64,000 nt of DNA from Argyresthia goedartella (lineage: Eukaryota > Arthropoda > Insecta > Lepidoptera > Argyresthiidae): contig OX463806.1 of NCBI GenBank assembly GCA_949825045.1, forward strand, positions 40,200,208 through 40,264,207, read 5' to 3'. The notes beneath the pieces were generated by a model. The model did no database searches. It was given only the letters and a program-made list of their open reading frames with translations, and was not told where the DNA came from. Within the stretch, counting starts at the first letter, position 1, and each line of letters starts with the position of its first letter. Below, one piece after another: positions 31,901 through 41,196 of this stretch. The translations under genes and the position numbers were made by a program.

Positions 31901-34622
31901 TATTTCTTAATAATTCTGACACCGATGTTATTTGTATTACAGAACACTGGTTATAGGAAAACATGATGTCTTTTAACATAAATAATTACAAAATTGTCAG
32001 TTCTTACAATTGAATGACTGGCACAGGTACTTTATACTTAAAAGGATGCCCCTCAATCTACTGTAATTAGTATATAAGCTTTGAGAAATTAATTATTTCA
32101 TTGATTGATTTTTTGACTGCTGATAGAGGTGGTTCTTTAATCTTAGTAAAAAATAATATTGAGGTGAAACAACCGAAAGATATTCTTGCACTTACTGTAG
32201 AAAGACAAATAGAGGTATCCTTTGTTAAGTTGGATAGCCATATTATTGTTTGTGTCTACAGACCTCCGAGAGATAAAACGGCCATGGCAATTTTGAAATG
32301 TTCGAGAAAATTATGGAGGAAGCGCTCATTAAACTTTGTAATAGCAGAAAAAAGTTAATTATTTGTGGCGATTTTAATGTATATTTGCTTGTAGATAAAA
32401 CATTAAAACAACGATTAATAACTCTGTTCAAATCATTTAATTTATGTCATGTATTTCTAGAGCCGACTAGAGTTACACTTACCAGCGAAACTTGCTTATA
32501 TAACATTTTTTGTGACTGTGCATTCACAAGTAAAAATGTAATTAACTGCTTACCCTCCGATCACAGTGGTCAAACAGTTTCATTCCCAATTGCCAGTAAA
32601 AATAGGACTGATCCATAATTTTATAGGCGTATTACATCCCATAGACTAGAGACGTACCTATATGAAAAAAATAGATATAAATTTGCCAGTACCGGATTTT
32701 GATGAACATAACCCTAACAAAATCTATTCTGACTTCTTCAACATTATTCAAACAAAATTTAATACAGTTTTTAAATTAAAGAAAGTCTGTGCTAACAACG
32801 ATAAATCTAAATTTAATGAGTGGGCAACATTTGGAATTCGTAAAAGTAGAGCTATCTTGTATGACCTTTATGAACAAAAAACCTATAACTTTGATATAAA
32901 ATTTCATGACTTTGTTAAAAGATATTCCAAAACATTCAAGTTGGTTTGCAGAACTGCAAAAACTTTACACATTAATAGAAAAATACAAAATTCAAATAAT
33001 AGAATGAAAACGGTTTGGCAAATCATAAACCGTCAAACTGGCATAGTTATACCAAGGGACAAGGATTTCTGCTTAAAGATAGGTGATAATGTTGTTAAAT
33101 CCAACGCTGAGGTAGCTTGAGCTTTTGAAACATTCTTCACCAATGTACCCTTACTCACAACAGACCATCTAAATTCATCTCCATATGAAGCAGAGACTTT
33201 ATTAAAAAACAGTACTAGCATCAGTAATGTAGATTTTAAATTTCATCATGTATATCCCTAGGATATTGTCAAAACATATATATATATTACTTAAGTAATA
33301 TTACTTAACTTAACTTAAAAAATACTGAAGACCTGTGTTGTATATCAGTCAAAGTCATTGGTTCAATACACAGTCACACCCATCACCGTCCTTCAGTCAA
33401 TCCGCATAAGAAAATATGATTTTAGCGCAACGTTTATACCGCCACGCTAATTCAACTGCCCAAAATTCTAGAGCAGACACCGTACAAAGCTTTTTTACTA
33501 ATATTTCCCATCTCCACCACACACTGACTCATAAGGATCAACAATGGTTTAACCCTTTACTTCATATTAACCCATATATGGTTTCATAGGTTTTGAACTT
33601 TATTACCAAGCAATAAGGTTGAAAATCGCGGTGAATGAATAAGCGAAAATCCATTCCGGGTCAGGCCATGCATTAAGGGGTTAAATCCCGTTGATCAATA
33701 TAAGTTCACCAGAAGAATGTAACTTGTATCCAGAAGATAAGTTTTTTTTATTTACCTCAGAAATAGCATGTCGTTCTACAGATGGTATCGCCAAACGCTT
33801 GTTGGTATCTTGAAGTGTTATGTGAGGCCGCACTATTTCCAACAATTCGTCAACTGTTGTTATAGTCATTCTAAAAAAAAAACTGGGATATTGCCCCAAG
33901 TCTATCTACAGTATCTATCTCAAACTGCCCTTTTATGTATCTCTGTTCATTCAGAGGTGTACCCAGAATGCCTTCGTTTCCATTTTCGCCTTCTAGCAAC
34001 AATCCGCTATTGCTATAGTGTATATAAGTTATAGTAATTAAGCTTTATCCATTTCAACGTCTTACTGAAGCGAGAGACGAGGCACGAGTAATTTAAAAGC
34101 GTTCGTATGAACACTTACATCGAGCGAGAGCGTTACAAACCGCCAAAGCAGGGTTTAACCGCGACGGTTTTTTTACGCTTGTGCGAATTAGGCCTAATCT
34201 GAACAGCGCTATTGAAATATATATGCCAATGCATCTGACATCTTGTCCGATCCGATAAAACTGTCGGTCCGACATTATGTGAACGGGCTCTGAGTGCAAT
34301 AAAAAAATCACGAATAGCCAACGACTGTGTGTGTCCGCAGTACCAATCCCTCGCCAAAATGGGCCACGTGGTGACGCCGACCCTCGTTGTCTGCGGATCA
34401 AGCGACGCCCTCGTCCCGCCCGCCATGGCCGAGGAGCTCTACCTCCGCTGCGGTGCCGTCGTGAAGCGGCTGGCCGTGCTGTCCGGCGGCCACAACGACA
34501 CCTGGACCTGCAGGGAGTATTACGGCACCTTCCAGCAGTTCCTCGTGAATGTGCCGCCGCCGCGCACTGAGGCAGGCCCCTACTTCGACGACGCGACTCA
34601 CACTATAGTGCATACGGTTTAG
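25945..34622 (+). CDS. Abhd13: ABHD13-type alpha/beta hydrolase, five exons, complete
   Basis: Exons 25,945-26,077, 26,565-26,790, 27,122-27,315, 29,065-29,225 and 34,341-34,622 join in phase to 331 codons plus TAG, close to the ~337 residues of vertebrate ABHD13. An N-terminal membrane segment (about residues 14-44) predicts a membrane-anchored serine hydrolase of the Bem46 group; the natural substrate is unknown. Landmarks: oxyanion segment FFHGNAGNMGQ (residues ~109-119), nucleophile elbow GRSLGG (Ser near 182, split by intron 3), acid Asp near 260 in CGSSDALVPP, and His near 289 in GGHNDTW. All five exons are free of stops. Donors are GTAAAT, GTATAC, GTAAGT and GTTGGT; the last is weak. 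Intron 4 is 5.1 kb and full of LINE, SINE and MITE pieces. The last exon is markedly GC-rich compared with exons 1-3. The gene is convergent with Tudor-SN. Confidence 0.9.
26078..26564 (+). other. ABHD13 intron 1
   Basis: Intron of 487 bases between a GTAAAT donor and a tgatgtttccag acceptor. No inserted element is recognised. Confidence 0.6.
26791..27121 (+). other. ABHD13 intron 2
   Basis: Intron of 331 bases between a GTATAC donor and a tttattacag acceptor. Nothing else is seen in it. Confidence 0.6.
27480..28655 (-). pseudogene. LINE fragment with RT tail, RNase H and Cys-rich end (I/R1-like)
   Basis: In ABHD13 intron 3, antisense to the gene. The order on the minus strand is the RT palm/thumb piece RWCTTNELSVNPNKTEMIMF, an RNase H piece (ILSDSKAVLQAL, then GNDTADALARLGS), and the C-terminal cysteine/histidine segment CRACMEVEETANHILLEC. 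Such an RNase H after the RT is known from I-clade and related non-LTR elements. The pieces lie in different frames and the RT-to-RNase H join is too short, so an internal deletion is likely. The terminal ~100 bases occur twice (near 27,497 and 27,670). Confidence 0.7.
28744..28840 (+). repeat. Short direct repeat in ABHD13 intron 3
   Basis: The block AAATGCGCGC-AG-GATACATT followed by CCAATCACTTCAATT occurs at about 28,744 and again at about 28,801, with two differences. It is a tandem duplication of ~57 bases. Confidence 0.6.
28850..28970 (-). repeat. MITE family D fragment
   Basis: Contains GCCCATGCATTAA, GGTTTTAAATTTCGTTACCA and CATAAGGTTCAAAATCGCG. The same order is seen at 33,549-33,684 and about 47,500-47,600. 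The 33.5-kb copy shows TTAA-flanked ends, so the family is probably a piggyBac-type MITE. Confidence 0.5.
29245..29890. mobile_element. MITE-like element with GGCCATTTCATG repeats, ABHD13 intron 4
   Basis: The left part has several ATCATGAAATGGCC-like words (29,245-29,375), and the right part carries their inverted counterparts (29,785-29,890), such as GGCCATTTCATGATATG. The interior (about 29,560-29,650) has a GC-rich block GGGGCTTCGCTGCGCTCGCC followed by CACCTAAGCTACCGCA, shared with the TA-flanked MITE at 57.3 kb. Exact borders are not clear. Confidence 0.5.
29891..30659 (+). other. Unassigned part of ABHD13 intron 4
   Basis: No recognisable coding or repeat border, apart from a ~22-base inverted repeat at about 30,216-30,267 (TTTTTTGCCACTTCTCTACA and its complement). 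Confidence 0.3.
30660..31505 (-). pseudogene. LINE endonuclease fragment with 102-bp in-frame amplification
   Basis: Antisense in ABHD13 intron 4. The high end reads ININAQSIITGYTDLLKAL, the start of an APE-type LINE endonuclease. After decayed sequence the lower part (31,134-30,679) reads SPSLRIDYFDTFEALLNEL plus SPLYDDTLILGDF, which covers the active-site GDFN loop. That 34-residue unit is repeated about four times in frame: anchors at 30,801, 30,903, 31,005 and 31,107 are exactly 102 bases apart. No RT follows, so the element is truncated. Confidence 0.75.
31640..31740 (-). repeat. SINE body fragment (family S1)
   Basis: Shares TAGTACCCAAGATAC, TAGTTTGGGGCTAGATCAAT and GTGTGTCAATAGT with the tRNA-headed SINE at 42,064-42,312, in the same orientation. 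The tRNA head is missing here. Confidence 0.7.
31800..33290 (+). pseudogene. LINE endonuclease plus pre-RT region, decayed
   Basis: Sense orientation in ABHD13 intron 4. Successive frames show APE endonuclease boxes in order: HLNISHQNMQ (about 31,834), VICITEHWL, IIVCVYRPPRDK (32,242), IICGDFNV (32,359) and LPSDHSGQ (32,551). Then comes the linker that precedes the RT (32,662-33,120, with SRAILYDLYEQK and KTVWQIINRQTG). At least four frame changes or stops occur. The RT itself is absent after about 33,290, so this is a 3'-truncated or rearranged copy, opposite to the usual 5' truncation. Confidence 0.75.
33549..33684. mobile_element. MITE family D, complete copy (128 bp) between TTAA sites
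   Basis: Flanked by TTAA at 33,549-33,552 and 33,681-33,684. The ends are CCCTTTACTTCA on the left and GCATTAAGGGG on the right, roughly complementary. TTAA duplications are the mark of piggyBac-type insertions. The core GGTTTTGAACTTTATTACCA and ATAAGGTTGAAAATCGCG is shared with 28.9 and 47.5 kb. Confidence 0.65.
33780..33905 (-). pseudogene. PIF/Harbinger transposase fragment (helical domain)
   Basis: The minus strand reads FFRMTITTVDELLEIVRPHI followed by DTNKRLAIPSVER. In HARBI1-like proteins this segment immediately follows the YFRM box. No DDE residues are included. It may come from the same family as the 1.3-kb fragment, which ends at that box. Confidence 0.6.
33906..34340 (+). other. 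End of ABHD13 intron 4
   Basis: Contains a stretch (about 34,230-34,290) with ACATCTTGTCCGATCCGATA and CGGTCCGACATTATGTGAA that looks like a MITE arm, and the acceptor tgtgtgtccgcag just before 34,341. Confidence 0.35.
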
Positions 34623-36494
34623 GGGCGGCGTTCATCAGAGATGTGCACTTTGGCTGTGGTTAGTGAAATTTATGGTTTTGTGCGCGGCTTAATTAAATTT
34701 GATGATAATTGTGTAGTGAGTAAAGCAAAACCGATTCAATTAGGTAATAAAATGGATTATTAGGAAAAACCGCTACTCGTCGACATATTGTTTTGTAATT
34801 AAGGAACTTTAAAACTAGATTAGTAACATAGTAACCGCAGTCAGATTACGTCGTACAACTTCACACTTCCATCATATTCGCGTGGATTTTAGCGGTTTTA
34901 CCTGCTAGCACATTTTTTTTGCCACAGCTGCTGCTGCCCTCTTCCCTTATGGGATCAGGATTTCGATAGAGGCTTGAATTGCATTGCAGCTTGAGTGATC
35001 ACCTCTGATGTATTTGTTCTTCCCAGAGAAGAACCCGCCAAAAAACTAGTAAACCTTTTTCGTATTGCCACCATTGAGTTGCACATACTTTCATGACATG
35101 ATGTGTATGTACTCAGAAATAAGAGCCTTGTTTTATCAAAAAAATAAGATTTTATGGAACTATAACGCCATAAGCAAAACGCTTTAAAATTTTAAGTCGT
35201 CTGCAACTGGCTGTGAATCGTCCGAACCTCCTTTAAGGCCCCTCCTTCAAGTTCGTAGCCGGCCGCAACTGCAGACGACGATGTATCGCCGACGCGAGTG
35301 AGCGAGACAACTACCGTAGTTTCCTAGCAAGTGAGCGAGACAGTGTGACTAGTAGTGTAGTGTCGGCACGTCATCTGAAGTTGCACCTTTAGGCGGCATA
35401 TATTTTGATGCTTAGTATAGTGGTACAAATGGTGTTGAAGTTGGTTCGGACAAATTTCAATGATGTCAGCCATACACTCAGACAAAAGCCATGTTAGAAT
35501 TATTGCATTGCATGGATCTTTTTTTCGCAGAAGTCGCTATGGGCCGCCCACGTCATTAGGCCGAATGAAAAGAAAAGTAAACCCTTTTACTCCTAATATT
35601 TAAAGGAAATTGATCATTATTGACATGAGCAAACGTCAAAAAATACGTTATTCTTGAATTAATTAATTCAGCCCATTATTTACGTACGGCCATGGACCAA
35701 CAATACGAGAGGAAAGACCACCCTATATAAAAAACGTACTCTGCTAGAAAGCCAAAATCCTGTATTATTTATAGATGTCACTACTATCTCGCCCGCTAGG
35801 TGTACCATGCAATAGATGCTGAGTGCTTAGGACGGCAACGGTAATCCATCGTAATATCGACAAAAAACAAGGGTTGCCTTTTACTATTGTTTACGAGGGA
35901 GCGGCCAAAACAACGCGCACACACACACACAAGTGTACAGTACCTAACACCTACACAATACAAATGCATGCGCACGAGATGTTCTCAGACGCGTAAGCCT
36001 TGTTTGTTCTTAGGAAATTAACGCTAATACCGCCATCTTTCCTAAATAAATCGCACCACTACGATACTACCTTGACTAGAAAGCAAGTACAAAGTCGTGA
36101 ATCTGATTGAATTCTATTGTTTCGAATTAGTAGCTCTATCAAGCGACAACATTTTAACTAAAAATAGAATCACGCTTCAAAGTACAACGGTTGTCTGTCC
36201 TCTACTATTGCAGGTCCATGGCACGACCAGCCACTTTTCTGAAGTCTGCCGTAAAACTATATTTAAAGGAATTCAGTTGCGAGGTCGCAGATCCTATACA
36301 TATTATTATTATTAGCCAAGGTTCTCTTCACGCTTCTGGGCTCTTTCCCACTAGTTCCTGTCTTGGTCCCTCAGCTCGTCCCAAGCGCTGCCTGTGGCGA
36401 CCACGTTCTCGATTGAAAGTCGAGATCCGGTCGATTGTCAAATTGAAATTGATTTTGATAGGTAACATCTACTACCTAAAAGTTTTTTTGTTGT
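34623..36494. other. Intergenic, ABHD13 3' flank
   Basis: Holds the ABHD13 3' untranslated region; a polyadenylation-type AATAAA occurs near 34,747, which I cannot confirm as the used site. A short (CA)n run lies at 35,913-35,930. No further gene is recognised. Confidence 0.35.
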
Positions 36495-36600
36495 AGCCGT
36501 TAAGTTTCCCATTGCTGAGCAAAGGCCTCCGTCCACGATGGCAGAAATGTATCGAGGTCGTCCCGCCATCTCCACCCAGTGAATGTTCGACTTGTCTGTT
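36495..36600 (+). repeat. LINE 3'-tail fragment (RTE-like)
   Basis: TTCCCATTGCTGAGCAAAGG followed by CCTCCGTCCACGATGG and CCGCCATCTCCACC resembles a frequent lepidopteran LINE/SINE 3' tail. Only about 100 bases are present. Confidence 0.4.
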
Positions 36601-36849
36601 AAGATAGCTTGAAAATTATCAAAGATTTGGACCGCTTATAAAAGGGAACTAAGAAACCCATCACCAAATACATAAAATATCCTTAGTCTCAAATTTAGTT
36701 ACTCGACAAAAATTTACAATTTGCCCGTGCTTTTTTAAATTTGCCGTTGAGTTATTAATTTGTTAGGTCAGACTTTTTTGATGTTCTACTGTGAAATTCT
36801 ACCTGCATTAAATATTCCGTTATTCTGGGGCAAATAAATAATTATATGT

Positions 36850-36900
36850 ATACTAGCTGACCCGACACACGTCGTCCCGTCAAGAGAATTGGCCGATTGT
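36850..36900 (+). repeat. Dispersed repeat start (CTAGCTGACCCGACACACGT type)
   Basis: TATACTAGCTGACCCGACAC followed by ACGTCGTCCCG is a word very common at repeat starts in lepidopteran genomes. I cannot define its end or class here. Confidence 0.35.
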
Positions 36901-37118
36901 AATTTTAGACGAAAAAGCAAAATTCTAATTAGGAATTGCAAGCGCATGCGACCCAACCACGCTTGCCGCCGCCGCACAGTGGGTCCAAACTGCTATACGA
37001 GAGACATTTATTTTCATAAATTCCAAAAAAATTGTTACCTTTCGAAAGATCTCGTCATTCTGATTTGCTGTAATCTTCACTGTAGTTCAACGAATCGTTT
37101 AAAAATAATATTAAATAT

Positions 37119-37404
37119 TTTATCTACACACGTATCATAAACCCTCTTTACTGCGTCCAAAAACCGCACGTATGACCAGGATAATAGTACTTGGTAAAAA
37201 CTCATTTCTTATCTGAATATTGATACATTATGACAACAATGTATCAATATTTGGACATATTATGACATTCAAATTTCGAACGCCGCCGCCCGCCCGCGTG
37301 TAGCCCCTAGTTTGAGGGCAGAGCAATTATTAATGCCACAATGCCGGTCGAACATGCAGTTCCTGAACACATAAATGATAGCTTATAATATGTGTGTAGA
37401 TAAA
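37119..37404. repeat. Inverted pair of dispersed repeat family E
   Basis: Plus-strand copy at 37,119-37,180 (TATCTACACACGTATCATAA, then CTCTTTACTGCGTCC, CGCACGTATGACC) and inverted relative at about 37,335-37,404 (ATGCCGGTCGAACATGCAG ... TGTGTGTAGATAAA). A third copy lies at 38,757-38,830. They probably form the ends of one foldback element enclosing GC-rich sequence. Confidence 0.55.
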
Positions 37405-37405
37405 C

Positions 37406-37543
37406 TAGTGTATCTGTACATAATTAGGCATTAAAACTCTCGTGTGATATTATTATGAAACTCGCCTTCGTCGGCTCGTTTCATAAACCCACACTCGAGT
37501 TTTGATGCCCTTCATTATGTATGTATCAGTCACATAACTACTA
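37406..37543. mobile_element. Foldback MITE family C, copy 2 (138 bp)
   Basis: Starts TAGTGTATCTGTACATAA and ends CACATAACTACTA; the core ACTCTCGTGTGATATTATTA...AAACCCACACTCGAGTTTTG matches the 18.3-kb copy. The copy is more symmetrical around its GCCTTCGTCGGC centre. Confidence 0.7.
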
Positions 37544-38334
37544 AAATAAACAGGTTGCGTGCGGTAACCAAACGATATTATTATTCATATAATAATGAGC
37601 TTTAAAGTATGAAATTGATCTACTAAAGTCGTTTGTATTGTTGGCTGTATGTTTAGATTCTAACGAAATAAATTGTTTTTCGTCTGTTTTAATTAAATGA
37701 AATGTTGAGTCAAAAAGCAATATGAAGTACATTATGTACATTGTACAAAACTAGATAGCTAAGGTATTCTAAAATTTAAGAACTCTGTGCAAATAATGGT
37801 TTACACATGTAATTCATTTAAAAGGTACGTTTTTTTCGGGAAAGAGGGGCGGTTCTTCAATCCCCAGATAAACAGACATATAACTTTATTTGATGTTTCA
37901 CAGGTACAAATTCTGTCAAATTCCCCAGTTCCAAATGTTACCTGAGGATTGAAAAATCGGCTGTAAATTAAGCATAATACACAATGTGTAATGAGGCTTA
38001 TAACTGCACAAATATACATTTGATTCAGTTGATAAGTTTTGGTTCTCTGTTGATGTGACGAAACACCCACTAAAATCTGGTTACAGTTTTCTCTCCTGTG
38101 TCGACAGTCGCGACGCGATATAGAGTCCGCGCCATATTTCTTTGAGAGAGGGTAAGGTCTCCTTCACGAACAGGATAAGTGGACCCCCCCCCACCATCGT
38201 TCAGAGCCAAAGCAACTTGGCGCGGACAGTATAAACATAAATGTTCTTGTCTGCGTAGATTAAAGAGAGCCTGCAAGACTGCGAGCGTAGTTACCTAGCG
38301 AGTGAACGAGACAGCGAGCGTAGTACCAAGGTAG

Positions 38335-38359
38335 ATATATATATATATATATATATATC
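38335..38359. repeat. (TA)n microsatellite
   Basis: About 12 TA units in a row, next to GC-rich AGCGAG/CTCGCT inverted words that suggest a small MITE around 38,280-38,380. Confidence 0.85.
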
Positions 38360-38756
38360 GCTGCCTCGCTCACATGCTCTACGATACGTCGCCACGTAAA
38401 TACACCTTGGCGCCAGTGGCCTTTTCATGTACTCCTTGACATATAGGAATTTCTATCGAAATGCCTTACAAATTGACAAATTAGCCATTTGGATGACCAC
38501 GATAGCCACGATTACTATAAACGAGCTGTGTTTTAAAAGGGCCATTTGTCAATTTGATAGTAATTCCCAGATGTCACAATAACATAATAAGCATACAGTT
38601 CACATGACGGGCATTAATTACGTGAGGTTCCGTACACGAAGGGTGCCAAACGGGACCCTATTCCAAATATTTCGGTTCTTTGAGATAACATGGGGTCGCC
38701 TCGCTCCGCTCCGCTTCGCTTCGGCTCCCGGTTTTGTTATAATGTTGTGACAATTA

Positions 38757-38830
38757 GTTTATCTACACACGTATCATAAGCTCTCTTTGTTGTGTTCAAA
38801 AACCGTATGTTCGACCGGCATTGTGGAATT
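38757..38830 (+). repeat. Dispersed repeat family E, third copy
   Basis: TTTATCTACACACGTATCAT followed by AAGCTCTCTTTGTTG and CGTATGTTCGACCGGCATTG, matching the pair at 37.1-37.4 kb. Confidence 0.6.
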
Positions 38831-39739
38831 AGCCATTTTCTTTTATTTCGTCGCGTCAGTACAACAGGGTTCTATATGGGGCAGTAACTGTTTTGCTTCG
38901 CTTGGCTCCCGGTTTTGTGATAATGTTGTGACCTAACAAACCTATTATTAGTTTTCAAACAGAAAGGGACATATATATACCGACGTATTCCGTTCAGTGA
39001 AACTTCATGGGGTCCCTTGCCGGTGGCGGCAGTGCGGGTTCCGGGGTGAATAAATACCTATTAGGGAAACGACTATAATCTTAGTTTGACAATAATATAT
39101 TTTGGATCGAGTTTGGATAATTTCATCTGTAATTTTTGGTGGTAATGTTAATGTAACACTATATTTGATGAGAGTTTATCCGTTTTGGTTAGGCAAAAAG
39201 ATCCCATAATACAAAATGGTTAATTATTTTGATGTGTATTTTATTGATTTAAATTGCACCAAAATAAAAAATAATGAATAAAATTTTGTTTTTTTTTAAT
39301 AATTCAACATCTTTACTCTAATAATAGTAATTTTGAAAATGGGGAAGAAACGCCTCACTTAGTTAATGGACGCCCCCTATGCCGGATCTTGCTGTTCACA
39401 ATGATCTGTCTGCCGGTCCGTTCTATCGTGAACATCCAGTCTACCCTGCAAGGCATTGTGCATGTGAACACCGCTATTGCCAATAAGCATCAGTTACCTT
39501 ATACCGAAAACTGGCGGTCCGACATGTGTTTTTTTATCGATTGTGAACCGTAGGAATTGCCGAGCCCAGGAAGTCATATTTAATTAATTTTCCCACCTAT
39601 CCATAAGCAACCAGTTATACATACAGGCTCAATAAAACAACTTTACCAACTCACTGCTTGCTTTTTCTTAATTAATGATTGTTCTGGTAATGAACTCTCT
39701 ATAAAAGGAGAAAACAAACTGTAAAATACAGTTTGTTAT
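38831..39739. other. Intergenic, nothing recognised
   Basis: AT-rich with short GC-rich islands; the phrase CTTCGCTTGGCTCCCGGTTT near 38,896 repeats a phrase near 38,717. No gene is seen. Confidence 0.3.
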
Positions 39740-40003
39740 AGTACAGTCAGCATCAGATATATGAGCACGCAAGCTACTCAAATAGATCTACACATCCTAA
39801 GCAACCAGAAATATCTACACAGCCAGTGTCAAAATTATCTCAACACCCTCTCAGTGTTAACATAGACATCAACAATGGCTAACCCAATCCATTGGATCTA
39901 GAAGAATGGTTCAATAAACAAAACTAAAAACATTAGCGTCGTACCATTTGACATAATTTTGACACTTTGGCTGTGTAGATATTTTTATTTATATTTCTGT
40001 ACA
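39740..40003. mobile_element. Foldback MITE, ~260 bp
   Basis: Inner arms TATCTACACAGCCAGTGTC (39,812-39,830, extending to AAAATTAT at 39,838) and their inverted counterpart at 39,953-39,982. Outer ends GTACAGTCAGCATCAGATAT and ATATTTCTGTAC may be the true termini. Confidence 0.6.
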
Positions 40004-41196
40004 AGGTGCAAATGTGTATGTTTGTGCAGAGAGAATAGTTATTTACTTTATATTGGTAGTAGTGTGTAAATTGTGGTAGACAATTTATTTTAGTTTAATG
40101 GTGTAGGTACGTGACAGGCGCGTAAAATAAAAAAGACGAATTCCTAAAATATTTATTTATTTCCAATCAATACAGCAAGGTCCTTAACAATCACGCACCG
40201 AGCGGTGCAATCGACAAATATTTTGAAACGTACATTTCTGAATAAGAGGTAGGTATTACAGAGATATTATTATTTCATAAGTACGAAAATACAAAGCGAT
40301 CGGAGTTGAGAATACAGATGTGATTATTTAATTACATAACAAATATTGAAACGTAGGTCGTAAAAGTGACGAAAGTAAATGAAGATTCGTATAAAATAAA
40401 TCAGACTTCCGAACTTATCACTTAGAAATGCACACAACTATGATTAGTACTAGTCGCCACTGGGGAGCCAAGAATATAACAGTCTTGGTAGACAGACGAG
40501 TATACGCACAGTACCTATGTAATGAATGATTCAACTGACCACGGATCATTGGAGCCAGGCAGAAAGCAAACTAAAATAACTAATTCTGACCATCATTTTC
40601 TTAGTATTTTTTTAGGTAAATAGATCTTCATAGGTTATGTAATAATGTAAGTTAATAAATAATGAAAATAACAACGAAATATAAACTACAATTGCAACTG
40701 CTGATATACAAAATTGTAAAAAATTTAAATATTATGTTCAACAACTTCATTTTATTTAAAAGACTTGGCGCACGAACGGCGTCAACCCAAGTTCAATATT
40801 CCCTTATTTTAGAAAACCACTTATTTAACATAAATATAAAAGCCATTTTTTATAATCAAGAATTATGTGCCGTTCAGTATGATTGTAGCCGCTGAAGTAA
40901 TCAATGGGCTCCCGGTCGGGCCCATTCGGATACGATACACTTCACTATCTAAAATAAATACAATAATTAATTACATAATCATAATCACCACCACGTTCTC
41001 ATAACAAATTCATTCTTTACAAAATCACGAAAAAAGAAAATACATTTCTGCTGTATAAAAATTGTCGGCGCTGTTTAGTGTTGATTTGGAACGAGGAGTT
41101 GAATTTGCACGGTTGAGCCATTTTGTGAGTGTGTGTGTGTGAGTGGCAACAGGGTCGTATGGAGATAGTGTGCGCGTGGGGTGGAGGGCGGCTGGT
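40004..41196 (-). other. Tudor-SN 3' flank and likely 3'UTR
   Basis: No gene is recognised. The (TG)n run at 41,126-41,142 and the AT-rich sequence below it are probably the 3' untranslated region of Tudor-SN on the minus strand; the poly(A) site cannot be fixed. Confidence 0.35.

Noticed and set aside
38070..38276. 68-codon minus-strand open frame with a Gly run
   Set aside because: No recognisable domain, unusual composition, located in repeat-rich intergenic DNA.
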